Origin: Gemmatimonadaceae bacterium
GTDB taxonomy: Bacteria > Gemmatimonadota > Gemmatimonadetes > Gemmatimonadales > Gemmatimonadaceae
DNA length: 64,000 nt
Assembly (NCBI GenBank): GCA_036003045.1
Contig: DASYSS010000050.1
Coordinates: 1 to 64,000, forward strand
Direction: 5' to 3'
Part shown: positions 34,581-42,006 of the stretch, in pieces
Numbering within the stretch: position 1 is the stretch's first letter
Layout of the letters: every line of letters starts with the position of its first letter
Translations under genes and position numbers: made by a program
Notes under the pieces: generated by a model
The model's input: only the letters and a program-made list of their open reading frames with translations
Databases searched by the model: none
What the model was told of the DNA's origin: nothing

Positions 34581-36359
34581 CTACTTGCAGGCGAGCGCTT
34601 TCTTGAACTGCGGGACGTAGCCGCTGTAGGTCTGAATGCCCTGCATGATTTGTCCGGCAGCGCCCTTGTCGACCGAGGCGCCGGCGGGCATGGCGATCTG
34701 CGCGGTCGTGAAGTTGTCCTCCGCGACCTTCACCTCCTCGCAGGCCTGAGCCTTTTCTTCCTTGGTCGCCTTCGGCTTGCTCTGAATCTTCTGCGCGTTG
34801 GTGAGCGCGTCGGCCGCGATACTGAACGATGACACGGCGATGAAGAACTTGCTCTGCGGCGACGGCGCGACGCCGTCGACTGTCTGAGCCGCCTTCAACG
34901 AAGCTTCCCAGTCGACTCGCTCCTTCGAGGTCTGCGCCTTCTGGAACGCCGGGATGGCGTTGCTGAGCAGCATCTGACCGAGCGAGTCCTTGCTCGCCCC
35001 GCTCGCGATCGCTTTCTGGGCGATGGCCATCGCGGTATCGGGCTGGTTCATGTTGTTCGCGGCCGTCATCGCCAACAGCGCGGCGGTCGTGTTCTTCGGG
35101 TCGACGTCCATCGCGCGGCGCGACGCCGCCATCGCCTGTTGCGACTGTCCGGCTTTCAGGTACATCTGCGCGAGGAGCAGCTGGAAGCTGAGCTCCTTCG
35201 GGAATTTCTGTGCGGCCTTGGCGGCGATCTCCTGCGTCTTGGCCACGTCGTTGTCGCTCTGCGCGGCGCCGATCTGACGCTGGAAATAGTCGAGATTCGC
35301 CGCCATGGAGTCGGCCTTCACGAGCTCTTCGCCTGCCGTGATCGCCGGCTTCCACAGCTTCGGGTTGCCCGCGCGCGCGGCCTTGAGGAGAATCTTCCAC
35401 TTCGTGGCGAGCATCTCCGGGTCGCCCGGCGTCTGGACCAACATCGTGTCGATGATCGGCACCGCGACCTCGGGCGAGCCCGACGTGGCGAGCACCTGGA
35501 TGATCGATTTCGCGATCGTCTGGTTGGTCGGATCCGCCTTCCACATCTTCATCGTGTACTCGATGCCCTTCGTCGTGTCGCCCTTCGCCATGTACGCGTC
35601 CGCGGCGTTTCCGAGGGCGAGAAGGCTGCCCGGGTCGTTCTTCAGAATCGCTTCGGACACCGAGATGACTTCGTCGGGCGCCGGCTTTTGCTGGCTATAC
35701 ACCATCAGCAGGCACGTGCGAGCGAGCGTCGAATTCGGATACGCCGCGATCGACGCCTGTGCGTCCTTGATCGCGGCATCGTACTTCTGCGCCATATAGT
35801 CGTTTCGGCACAGCTTGTAGGCGGGAGCTCCCTTGAGAGCTTCGCTCACCACGTGCTCGACCTGCTTCGCCGCATCGCCGACGTCCTTGGCGTCGATCGC
35901 GGGAAGCGGCTGCGCCAGCGTCTGCTGGCCTGACTTGGTGAGAAGCCGCGTTTCGAGGTGGACGGCGTTGCCGGTGCCCGTTTTGTTGACCTTACCCTCG
36001 AGCACGTACTCGCCGCGAAGCTGCTTGGCCAGCTCCATCACGTCGGCGGAATTGAGCGCGGAGTCCGGCTTGTAGCCCGACGCCTCGAGCGTGTTGTTGA
36101 TGTTGGTCTTCGTGATGACGAAGAGCTCTTGGGCGGAGTGCTCGCTTTGGAAGCGGGAGCGGATTTCATCCGCCGCCGTCACTCCGAGCACACGGTCGGT
36201 GCTTTGCAGGACCGGAATCAGAATGTACGGCGTGTCTTGTTTCGGGATGCCGCCCCGCTGCGCGGGCTGCGCCCCTGGGCGCGGTTGCGCCAGCACCGGC
36301 GCCGCAACGAGAATCGCCAACAGGCTCGCGGCCGATGCCGCATGGCGTCGCAATGACAT
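34581..36359 (-). CDS. Exported tetratricopeptide-repeat protein
   Basis: A 592-residue secreted protein of unknown function. The start at 36359 has a good Shine-Dalgarno (GGAGG about ten bases before) and gives a signal peptide of about 24 residues cleaved after VLA before QPRP. After a low-complexity Gln/Pro-rich stretch comes a TolB/caspase-associated-like alpha-beta segment (about 40-150: YILIPVLQSTDRVLG ... YVLEGKVNKTG), then tetratricopeptide-like helices to the C terminus (YMAQKYDAAIKDAQASIAAYP, and AQMYLKAGQSQQAMAASRRAM). Codon and residue use (more Lys, Asn, Gln, Met) differs mildly from the neighbouring GC-driven genes, perhaps because of high expression. It stands alone between tRNA-Val and the division cluster. 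Confidence 0.75.
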   Translation of the reverse strand: MSLRRHAASAASLLAILVAAPVLAQPRPGAQPAQRGGIPKQDTPYILIPVLQSTDRVLGVTAADEIRSRFQSEHSAQELFVITKTNINNTLEASGYKPDSALNSADVMELAKQLRGEYVLEGKVNKTGTGNAVHLETRLLTKSGQQTLAQPLPAIDAKDVGDAAKQVEHVVSEALKGAPAYKLCRNDYMAQKYDAAIKDAQASIAAYPNSTLARTCLLMVYSQQKPAPDEVISVSEAILKNDPGSLLALGNAADAYMAKGDTTKGIEYTMKMWKADPTNQTIAKSIIQVLATSGSPEVAVPIIDTMLVQTPGDPEMLATKWKILLKAARAGNPKLWKPAITAGEELVKADSMAANLDYFQRQIGAAQSDNDVAKTQEIAAKAAQKFPKELSFQLLLAQMYLKAGQSQQAMAASRRAMDVDPKNTTAALLAMTAANNMNQPDTAMAIAQKAIASGASKDSLGQMLLSNAIPAFQKAQTSKERVDWEASLKAAQTVDGVAPSPQSKFFIAVSSFSIAADALTNAQKIQSKPKATKEEKAQACEEVKVAEDNFTTAQIAMPAGASVDKGAAGQIMQGIQTYSGYVPQFKKALACK

Positions 36360-36443
36360 CAGTCCCTTTCCTCCCAAACGTTGATCCAAGATACCCCGCG
36401 TCGCTCGTCCCGGTTCGTCATCGCAGGCGTCCCACTAGCAAAA

Positions 36444-36517
36444 TGGGCGAAGAGGGACTCGAACCCCCGACCCCCTGCGTGTAAGGCAGGTGCTCTAACC
36501 AACTGAGCTATTCGCCC
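36444..36517 (-). tRNA. tRNA-Val (anticodon TAC)
   Basis: A 74-base cloverleaf. The acceptor arms GGGCGAA / TTCGCCC pair perfectly, with A as discriminator base; the D arm is GCTC-AGTTGGTTA-GAGC, the anticodon arm CCTGC-CTTACAC-GCAGG gives anticodon TAC, and the T arm carries GGTTCGAGTCC with one G-T pair. The terminal CCA is not encoded. It lies 84 bases upstream of the TPR gene on the same strand and just downstream of a small membrane protein that has a near-consensus promoter. Confidence 0.97.
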
Positions 36518-36534
36518 GCCCAATACGCCTTCAG

Positions 36535-36705
36535 TTACTTCAAGATGGCGATTGGAACGAGCACGCAGTACCCGACCGCCAGCAGGATCGGGGCGATGGT
36601 ATCACCGCCGCGCGCCAGATCGGCAAAACCCGCGAGGATTACCAGCGCCGCGAGTCCCCACCACATCCAGCGTCGTGTACGTGTTTCCGTTCCGATCTCC
36701 ACCAT
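36535..36705 (-). CDS. Small two-helix membrane protein, possibly leaderless
   Basis: A 56-residue protein with a short charged N tail (VEIGTETRTRR) and two hydrophobic segments, WMWWGLAALVILAGF and PILLAVGYCVLVPIAI, separated by DLARGGDT. Nothing identifies its function. The predicted transcript from the promoter at 36715-36743 would begin about three bases before this ATG, so it would be translated without a leader. It ends 17 bases before tRNA-Val and probably shares its transcript. A non-coding alternative, in which the promoter serves only the tRNA, cannot be excluded. Confidence 0.55.
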   Translation of the reverse strand: MVEIGTETRTRRWMWWGLAALVILAGFADLARGGDTIAPILLAVGYCVLVPIAILK

Positions 36706-36714
36706 AGGGCGTGT

Positions 36715-36743
36715 AGTGTAGACCACCACGAGAGGGGTGTCAA
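36715..36743 (-). promoter_or_regulatory. Near-consensus sigma-70-type promoter before tRNA-Val
   Basis: Minus strand: TTGACA (36743-36738), exactly 17 bases, TACACT (36720-36715). This is the best promoter match seen in the window. The expected start is near 36708, upstream of the 56-residue membrane protein and tRNA-Val. Confidence 0.75.
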
Positions 36744-36795
36744 GCAAAGTCCTGACGCGAAGTTACGCGATGATGACCACAACATTACGGACAGG

Positions 36796-37842
36796 TTAAG
36801 ACGGCGTCGATTCCGTCCGATCGCTCCCAGATTCCGGCGGCTCGTCCCCGCGCAAGAGAGCCTCGATCGCGCTCTCGCGCGCCGCCACTTCCGCCACCCG
36901 GTCAGCCTCCACGAGAGCCGCCATGCGACGACGGTCGCGCTGCGCCCTCAACACGTAGAGCGGGACGATGATCACGAGCAACAACAGGCCCGCGAGCGTC
37001 ACGTCGCCGACCAACGCGAGACCACCGTATCGGCGCCGCGTCTGTTGCTGCCAGCGCTGCTCGAACTCTGCCATTGTCATGCCGTACGTCAAACGGACCG
37101 CACGTTCCATCGACGCCTCTTGCTTCCACGTCGCGAAAAATCTCGAGAGGCCGTGCGCCGTGTCGAGCGACGCCAGTTGATCCACCGCGCCGTACGCCAG
37201 CGCGTACGCCGTCTGCGCCGTCGTCGCTCCCTCGAAGAACTCGCTGTCGAGCTCATCGAAGCTCGGCGTTCCCTTGATGACCAGCGCGAGGTTCGCCGCC
37301 AGCGCGTCGGCGCGGCCGGTCTCGCGCGCGGAATAGCTCGCGTACCCCTCGTCGAACCAGCGTGGCGAGAGGTCGCCCAGATACTCGTGGAGGGCCAGGT
37401 GTGCGAGCTCGTGGCGAAACACCTCTCGCGGATCGCCCGCGTCGGCGCCGGCCCCGCGTCCCTGCATCACGATGCGGCGCGAGTCGGGGAACGCGACCGC
37501 GGCTCCCCACTCCGGCGCGTGGGGCCCCACCCACTCGCGAAACCGGCGCCGGTCCGGCGCGATCGCCAGAAGCACATGTTGCGTCGGCCGCGGGAGACCG
37601 GGAAACGTGTCGTGCGCGATGGCGAGCGCGATCAGCGACTGCGCGAGCGTCTGCTCGCTCGGATAGAACAGCGCGGTGAATCGCGCTCGATCGAGGCGGA
37701 GCGGCGCGTCCTGCGCGCCGGCACTACGCGTCGGGAGAATCCCTGAAAGCGCGAACGCGGCGAGCGCGAGCGCGCGGCGAACAGTCAGGGCACGCCGCCG
37801 GCGGCCACCGTCTCGATGGCCTCGACGCAGCGCTTTCCCCAT
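36796..37842 (-). CDS. Membrane metallopeptidase of the MA-like (HExxH) type
   Basis: A protein of about 348 residues. A signal or anchor sequence (RRALALAAFALSGILPT) is followed by a domain with the zincin motif HELAHLALHEY, the downstream RWFDEGYASY typical of peptidase-MA-like proteins where the Glu supplies the third ligand, and the substrate-side WGAAVAFPDSRRIVM. One transmembrane helix (VTLAGLLLLVIIVPLYV) near the C terminus leads into a charged cytoplasmic tail. The catalytic domain is therefore likely periplasmic. The start is unclear: ATG 37842 overlaps the upstream gene by 58 bases, and a CTG at 37788 overlapping the stop (CTGA) would place the signal peptide better. Substrate unknown. 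Last gene of the chemosensory unit. Confidence 0.75.
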   Translation of the reverse strand: MGKALRRGHRDGGRRRRALTVRRALALAAFALSGILPTRSAGAQDAPLRLDRARFTALFYPSEQTLAQSLIALAIAHDTFPGLPRPTQHVLLAIAPDRRRFREWVGPHAPEWGAAVAFPDSRRIVMQGRGAGADAGDPREVFRHELAHLALHEYLGDLSPRWFDEGYASYSARETGRADALAANLALVIKGTPSFDELDSEFFEGATTAQTAYALAYGAVDQLASLDTAHGLSRFFATWKQEASMERAVRLTYGMTMAEFEQRWQQQTRRRYGGLALVGDVTLAGLLLLVIIVPLYVLRAQRDRRRMAALVEADRVAEVAARESAIEALLRGDEPPESGSDRTESTPS

Positions 37843-38648
37843 GGATTGAACTTGTTCGCCGCAAATCCGGCCTGCCACGTCGACGTCGCCTTGTCACGCT
37901 GCGAGTTGAACCAATACGCGCGCCCGAGCTCGAAGTACGCCTCGATGAGGTTCGGTCCCAGAATCAGCGTCTTCTGGAAGAACGTCTGCGCGTCCTCGAA
38001 CATCTCCCGCTCGAGATAGACCAGGCCCAGATAGAAGTGCGCGTACAGCGTCGCCTTCTTGTCGTTGTCGAGCCGGATCGCCCTCGAGAGATGTTCGATC
38101 GCCTCTCCAAAGATACGCTTCTTGAGGCAGATGTAGCCGAGGTTCACCCGCGCCAACGCGTTAATCGGCTCCCGAACCAGAACGCGCTGGAAGCTGACGA
38201 GCGCGTCGTCGTACCGGTCCTGGAGCATCAGCGACCAGCCGAGGAGGGACTCGGCCTGGGGATCTCCCGGCGACAGCTCGAGCGCCTTCGTGAGCATCGT
38301 ATCCGCCTCGGCGTACTCGCCGGCCGAGATCTTGTGCCATCCCTTCTCGATGAACGTCGACGCGCCGAGATGGTCGCTGTGCACGGCGGCCGGCTTGGCG
38401 CCGTCGAGATGCGGAGCCACGGCGGCGGTGTTCGCGCGCACGCCCTTCCATTTCTCGACCAGCGCCAGGACCTCGTCGCGGAGCGCGCCGAGCTCGCGGT
38501 ACTCCTGGTCGATGGTCTTGAACAACGCGCCGATGTCCGCCTTGAGCGCATCGAGCTTCGCGCCGGCGTCCGGTTCCTCGAGTCGCGCGTCGAGCAGCGC
38601 GCGTCGCGCGCGCAGCCCATCCATCACCGCTTCAGTCAACCGCGGCAT
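37785..38648 (-). CDS. Tetratricopeptide-repeat protein in the chemosensory cluster
   Basis: A 287-residue soluble protein. The N-terminal third is a charged helical bundle (LRARRALLDARLEEPDAGA and IDQEYRELGALRDEVLAL), the rest four or five TPR units, such as EYAEADTMLTKALELSPGD and MFEDAQTFFQKTLILGPN. No signal peptide. It starts inside the end of the cheW gene (17-base overlap), which argues for co-translation with the chemosensory proteins, and it is followed by the HExxH peptidase. Probably a protein-protein scaffold. Function not recognised. Confidence 0.75.
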   Translation of the reverse strand: MPRLTEAVMDGLRARRALLDARLEEPDAGAKLDALKADIGALFKTIDQEYRELGALRDEVLALVEKWKGVRANTAAVAPHLDGAKPAAVHSDHLGASTFIEKGWHKISAGEYAEADTMLTKALELSPGDPQAESLLGWSLMLQDRYDDALVSFQRVLVREPINALARVNLGYICLKKRIFGEAIEHLSRAIRLDNDKKATLYAHFYLGLVYLEREMFEDAQTFFQKTLILGPNLIEAYFELGRAYWFNSQRDKATSTWQAGFAANKFNPWGKRCVEAIETVAAGGVP

Positions 38649-39147
38649 CCCCCACGCCCCAGTCCTGCGACGCGTGTTCGACAACGATGCGGTCGGCGTT
38701 CCACATCACGCGATCCACGTCGAGCACGACAACGAGTTGGTCGCGCACCTTCGTGACGGCGCGCACGACGTCGGTCGCCACTCCCTTGAGGAGCGCCGGC
38801 GGCGGCGACATCGACTCCGCCGGTACGACCGCCACCTCGAGCACGGCGTCCACGATCGCCCCGACGCGCCCGTTGCTCGTGTTCAGCACGAGCGTGCGCG
38901 TCTCCGGCGTGATCGTGGCTTCGGCCAGTTCGATGCGGCGGCGCAGGTCGATCACCGGGATCACTTCGCCGCGATGTTCGGTGACGCCCTCGACCCACTT
39001 CGGGACGTCAGGCACACTGTTCGGCGGCGAATAGCGCAGAACGCGATCCACCGCCAACACGTCGGCGGCGAAAAGGTCGACGCCGAGCTGGAAGATCACG
39101 AGCTTCACTCCGCCGGCCGCGCCAAATGCGGTTCCGCTGGTCTTCAT
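38632..39147 (-). CDS. cheW: CheW-like coupling protein (second of three)
   Basis: A 171-residue CheW-fold protein expected to couple CheA to receptors or to other CheW-domain proteins. The core has LVIFQLGVDLFAADVLAVDRVLR, VEGVTEHRGEVIPVIDLRRR, the VLNTSNGRVGAIVDAVLEV strand and the closing VVVLDVDRVMW. Its ATG overlaps the stop of the next upstream cheW gene (ATGA, 39144-39147). It is longer than canonical CheW by a C-terminal tail ending in Asp/Val-rich residues. Being paired with another CheW, it may be an adaptor for a different input. Confidence 0.9.
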   Translation of the reverse strand: MKTSGTAFGAAGGVKLVIFQLGVDLFAADVLAVDRVLRYSPPNSVPDVPKWVEGVTEHRGEVIPVIDLRRRIELAEATITPETRTLVLNTSNGRVGAIVDAVLEVAVVPAESMSPPPALLKGVATDVVRAVTKVRDQLVVVLDVDRVMWNADRIVVEHASQDWGVGDAAVD

Positions 39148-39644
39148 GTGGTCTCTTCTCCTGGCGTCGTCGCCAGCACACCGTCGAGCAACGCGCGCAC
39201 GTCCAGCACCCCGATCAACTCCGACCCGCGCAGCACCAGGCCCATGAGCGCGCCGTCGGAGCCGTCGCTCCCGGGCACGCCGCGCAGCTCGGACTCGCCG
39301 ATCGTGATGGCGTCGTACACGTCGTCAACGGCCAGGCCGACGCAGTGGCCGCCGCCGGGATTGAAGACGAGCGTCGCACCCGCCGTCGACTCGGCGCTCG
39401 AATCCGGCGCGACATCGGAGGGCGCGCGATTCCCTGCCCCCGACACGCCCAAAAGTGCGAGCGGGTCGTAGACCGAGAGCAACTCTCCGCGCAGCGTCGC
39501 GACGCCGCGAACGTGTTCCGGCGCGTCGGGCATTCGTTGGAGCTCCGGGGACTCGATGACTTCGGCGACTGCCGGCAGCGAGACGGCGAAGCGTTCACTG
39601 CCAACCCGGAAGACGAGAACTCGCGCCACGCCGTCACGGAACAT
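39144..39644 (-). CDS. cheW: CheW-like coupling protein (third of three)
   Basis: A 166-residue CheW-fold protein. Core segments are VLVFRVGSERFAVSLPAVAEV, VRGVATLRGELLSVYDPLALL, HCVGLAVDDVYDAI and LIGVLDVRALLDG. A non-conserved loop of about 20 residues (GAGNRAPSDVAPDSS) interrupts the fold in the middle. It overlaps the cheB stop region by 11 bases and is coupled to the following cheW. Three cheW-like genes for one cheA suggests that adaptors with different receptor or scaffold partners share this kinase. Confidence 0.9.
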   Translation of the reverse strand: MFRDGVARVLVFRVGSERFAVSLPAVAEVIESPELQRMPDAPEHVRGVATLRGELLSVYDPLALLGVSGAGNRAPSDVAPDSSAESTAGATLVFNPGGGHCVGLAVDDVYDAITIGESELRGVPGSDGSDGALMGLVLRGSELIGVLDVRALLDGVLATTPGEETT

Positions 39645-40704
39645 GGCCGACCTCCTCCATCACCATGCGGCCGATGACCCGCCCGATTTCCGGCAGCGGC
39701 GCGATGCAATCGGCCCCCGCGAGCTGCAGCGCGGCACCCGGCATCCCGAAGATCGTCGCGGTCTCGCGATCCTGAATCACGGCCCGGCCGCCCGCGGCGC
39801 GAATGGCGCGAGTTCCGTCGGCGGAGTCGCGCCCCATGCCGGTGAGCACCACGGCCAGCACCGAGGATCCGAACACTTGCACGGCCGAGTGAAAGAGCAG
39901 ATCCGCCGCGGGGCGCACACCCCAGACGGCGGGCCTCTCGTCGAGGGCGATGATGGGACCCGCGCCGTCGTCGCGGACGGTCATGTGCTGTCCGCCCGGC
40001 GCGACGTACACACGCCCATGCACGACCGACTCCCCTTCCTCGGCCTCGGCGATACGGATCGGACACATCGAGTCGAGCCGCTGCGCGAAGCTCTTCGTGA
40101 ATCCGCGCGGCATGTGCTGCACGATGAGCACCGCCGCCGGAATCGCCCGCGGCAGATGGGGCACGATGGCGGCGAGTGCGCGCGGTCCTCCCGTGGAGGC
40201 CGCGATCACCACCGCGCTCGACGCCGGCGGGCCGGCCGGCGCGACGCGCTCCACGAAGATCGGCGTGCGCCGCTGGAGCTGGCGCAATCCGACGGGGTTC
40301 GCGGCGGCGGCGGCGCGGAGCGCGTCGAGCAACCGGGGCGCGATCGTCGCGAGATCGAGGCTGATCGCGCCGGAGGGCTTGAGCACGAAATCCACCGCTC
40401 CGAGCTCGAGAGCGCGGAGCGTCGCGGCTTGCCCGCCCTTGGTCGTTCCGGCGCTCAGCATCACGACAGGACGCGGCGCTTCGCTCATGATGTAGCCGAG
40501 CGCGCCGAGCCCGTCGAGCTCCGGCATGTCCACGTCGAGCGTGATGATGTCCGGATTGAGCGCGTGCACGAGCGACAACGCTTCGTTGCCGTCGCGCGCG
40601 ACGCCGGCGACCTCGAATTCCCCCGATTCCTCGAGGATCTGCGAGATCAGCCGCCGCATGAAGGCGCTGTCGTCGACGACGAGGACGCGGCGCTTAAAGG
40701 ACAC
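39634..40704 (-). CDS. cheB: Receptor methylesterase/deamidase CheB
   Basis: Response regulator and methylesterase removing methyl groups from chemoreceptors. The 356-residue protein has a receiver domain (RRVLVVDDSAFMRR, phospho-acceptor in IITLDVDMPELDG, Lys in DFVLKPSG), a linker, and the CheB catalytic domain with Ser in IAASTGGPRAL, His in IVQHMPRGFT and Asp in LTGMGRDSADG. The start is GTG 40704, just inside the end of cheD. With cheR and cheD it forms a complete adaptation module, even though no receptor gene is in the window. Confidence 0.95.
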   Translation of the reverse strand: MSFKRRVLVVDDSAFMRRLISQILEESGEFEVAGVARDGNEALSLVHALNPDIITLDVDMPELDGLGALGYIMSEAPRPVVMLSAGTTKGGQAATLRALELGAVDFVLKPSGAISLDLATIAPRLLDALRAAAAANPVGLRQLQRRTPIFVERVAPAGPPASSAVVIAASTGGPRALAAIVPHLPRAIPAAVLIVQHMPRGFTKSFAQRLDSMCPIRIAEAEEGESVVHGRVYVAPGGQHMTVRDDGAGPIIALDERPAVWGVRPAADLLFHSAVQVFGSSVLAVVLTGMGRDSADGTRAIRAAGGRAVIQDRETATIFGMPGAALQLAGADCIAPLPEIGRVIGRMVMEEVGHVP

Positions 40705-41191
40705 GCGACCCCTTTCGCACCGACCGCACCTCGAGTCGGCCGTCGGCGAGGTGGAAGTAGACGCTGCGACCGTGGTCGCTTCCCACGTCTTCGCCGACGA
40801 TCTCGATGCGGCGCGACGCGAGCGCCTCGCGCACGGCGGCGACATTCCGCTCGCCGATGTTGATCCCCCCCCCGCCGGCCGATGAGAAATTGCTGAACAT
40901 GCTGGCGCCGCCGGCGATCTTCGCGCGGATGCGAATCGGCATGGCGCCGAGCTTCTGCATGTGCTCGACCAGGAGCGGAACGGCCGTGGCCGGGAACTTC
41001 GCCGGGTTCGACCGGTCGCGGGACATGGCCTGGTCGGGCAGCAGGACGTGCGCGAGCCCGCCGACGCGCGCCACCGAGTCGTAGAGCGCGATGGCGACGC
41101 ACGAGCCCAACCCGACGGTCGTGATCAGGCCGTCGGCGGCCACCGCGTAGTCGGCGACCTTCACCCGCAGCTCGTAGGAATCGGCGATCAT
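40694..41191 (-). CDS. cheD: Chemoreceptor glutamine deamidase CheD
   Basis: Deamidates receptor glutamines and, in many bacteria, binds CheC to regulate phosphatase activity. The 165-residue protein has the catalytic Cys in TVGLGSCVAIAL, the His in GGLAHVLLPD, and the Thr/Ser region AKIAGGASMF, followed by NIGERNVAAVREAL. ATG 41191 overlaps the cheR stop (ATGA). A cheC is present in the same cluster at 51690, which fits the CheC-CheD pair of non-enteric systems. Confidence 0.95.
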   Translation of the reverse strand: MIADSYELRVKVADYAVAADGLITTVGLGSCVAIALYDSVARVGGLAHVLLPDQAMSRDRSNPAKFPATAVPLLVEHMQKLGAMPIRIRAKIAGGASMFSNFSSAGGGGINIGERNVAAVREALASRRIEIVGEDVGSDHGRSVYFHLADGRLEVRSVRKGSRVL

Positions 41192-42006
41192 TTGCGGCGG
41201 AAGATGCGTTCGCGCGCGTCGACGGCGACCAACCTGGCGCGCGCCGGCCCGAGCACGGTTTCGACTTTGCCGAGCAGCAGGAAGCCGCCCGGCGCGAGCG
41301 CGTCGTGGAACATTTCGAACAGCCGCGTTTGCGTGTCGCGGTCGAAGTAGATCAGCACGTTGCGGCAGGCGATCAGGTGAAAGGGGCCGCCCGCCGGCGG
41401 GCCGTCGGTGAGGAGGTCGCGTTTCTCGAACCGCACCATGCCGCGGACCGACGGCGAGAGAGTGAACGGCGCGCTCGACGAGAAATAGCGCGCTCGAAGA
41501 TCGGCCGGCGTGTCGGCGAAGTCTGGTTCGGAGAACTGGCCGTGCCGCGCGGCCGTCAGCGAGCGACGGTCGATGTCGGTTCCCACCACGTCGACGCGTG
41601 ACAGCCGCGAGAGCGCTTGTTGCTCGTCGGCATGCCGATGAAAGAGCACGGCGAGCGAATAGGGCTCGTGTCCTGAAGAGCAACCGGCGCTCCAAACGCG
41701 AATCGTCGACAGCGGCGCCGACCAGAGCGCGGGCACCACGTGCGTCGAGACCGCGCGATACGCATCCCAGTTTCGGAACAGCTTCGTGACGTTGATCGTG
41801 AGGGCGTCGAGCAGGCGGTCGTACTCCGACGCGTCGTCGTCCAGCACGCGCGAGTACTCGCTGTAGGTATGCACGCCGCGAGCGCGCATCCGCACCGCGA
41901 TGCGCCGCTGCAGACACTTTTCCTTGTAGCTCGCGCAGCCGAATCCCCGTTCGTCGGAGATCTTGCGCGTCAGGGCGAGAAAGTCGCCGAGGGCCCGGTC
42001 GACCAT
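41188..42006 (-). CDS. cheR: Chemoreceptor methyltransferase CheR
   Basis: SAM-dependent methylation of receptor glutamates. The 272-residue protein has the N-terminal helical domain, the substrate motif LTINVTKLFRNWDAY (usually NxTxFFRD), the SAM motif RVWSAGCSSGHEPYSLA, and ACRNVLIYFDRDTQ. ATG 42006 shares one base with the upstream stop (TGATG). There is no pentapeptide-binding TPR tail; a separate TPR protein precedes it in the operon. Confidence 0.95.
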   Translation of the reverse strand: MVDRALGDFLALTRKISDERGFGCASYKEKCLQRRIAVRMRARGVHTYSEYSRVLDDDASEYDRLLDALTINVTKLFRNWDAYRAVSTHVVPALWSAPLSTIRVWSAGCSSGHEPYSLAVLFHRHADEQQALSRLSRVDVVGTDIDRRSLTAARHGQFSEPDFADTPADLRARYFSSSAPFTLSPSVRGMVRFEKRDLLTDGPPAGGPFHLIACRNVLIYFDRDTQTRLFEMFHDALAPGGFLLLGKVETVLGPARARLVAVDARERIFRRK

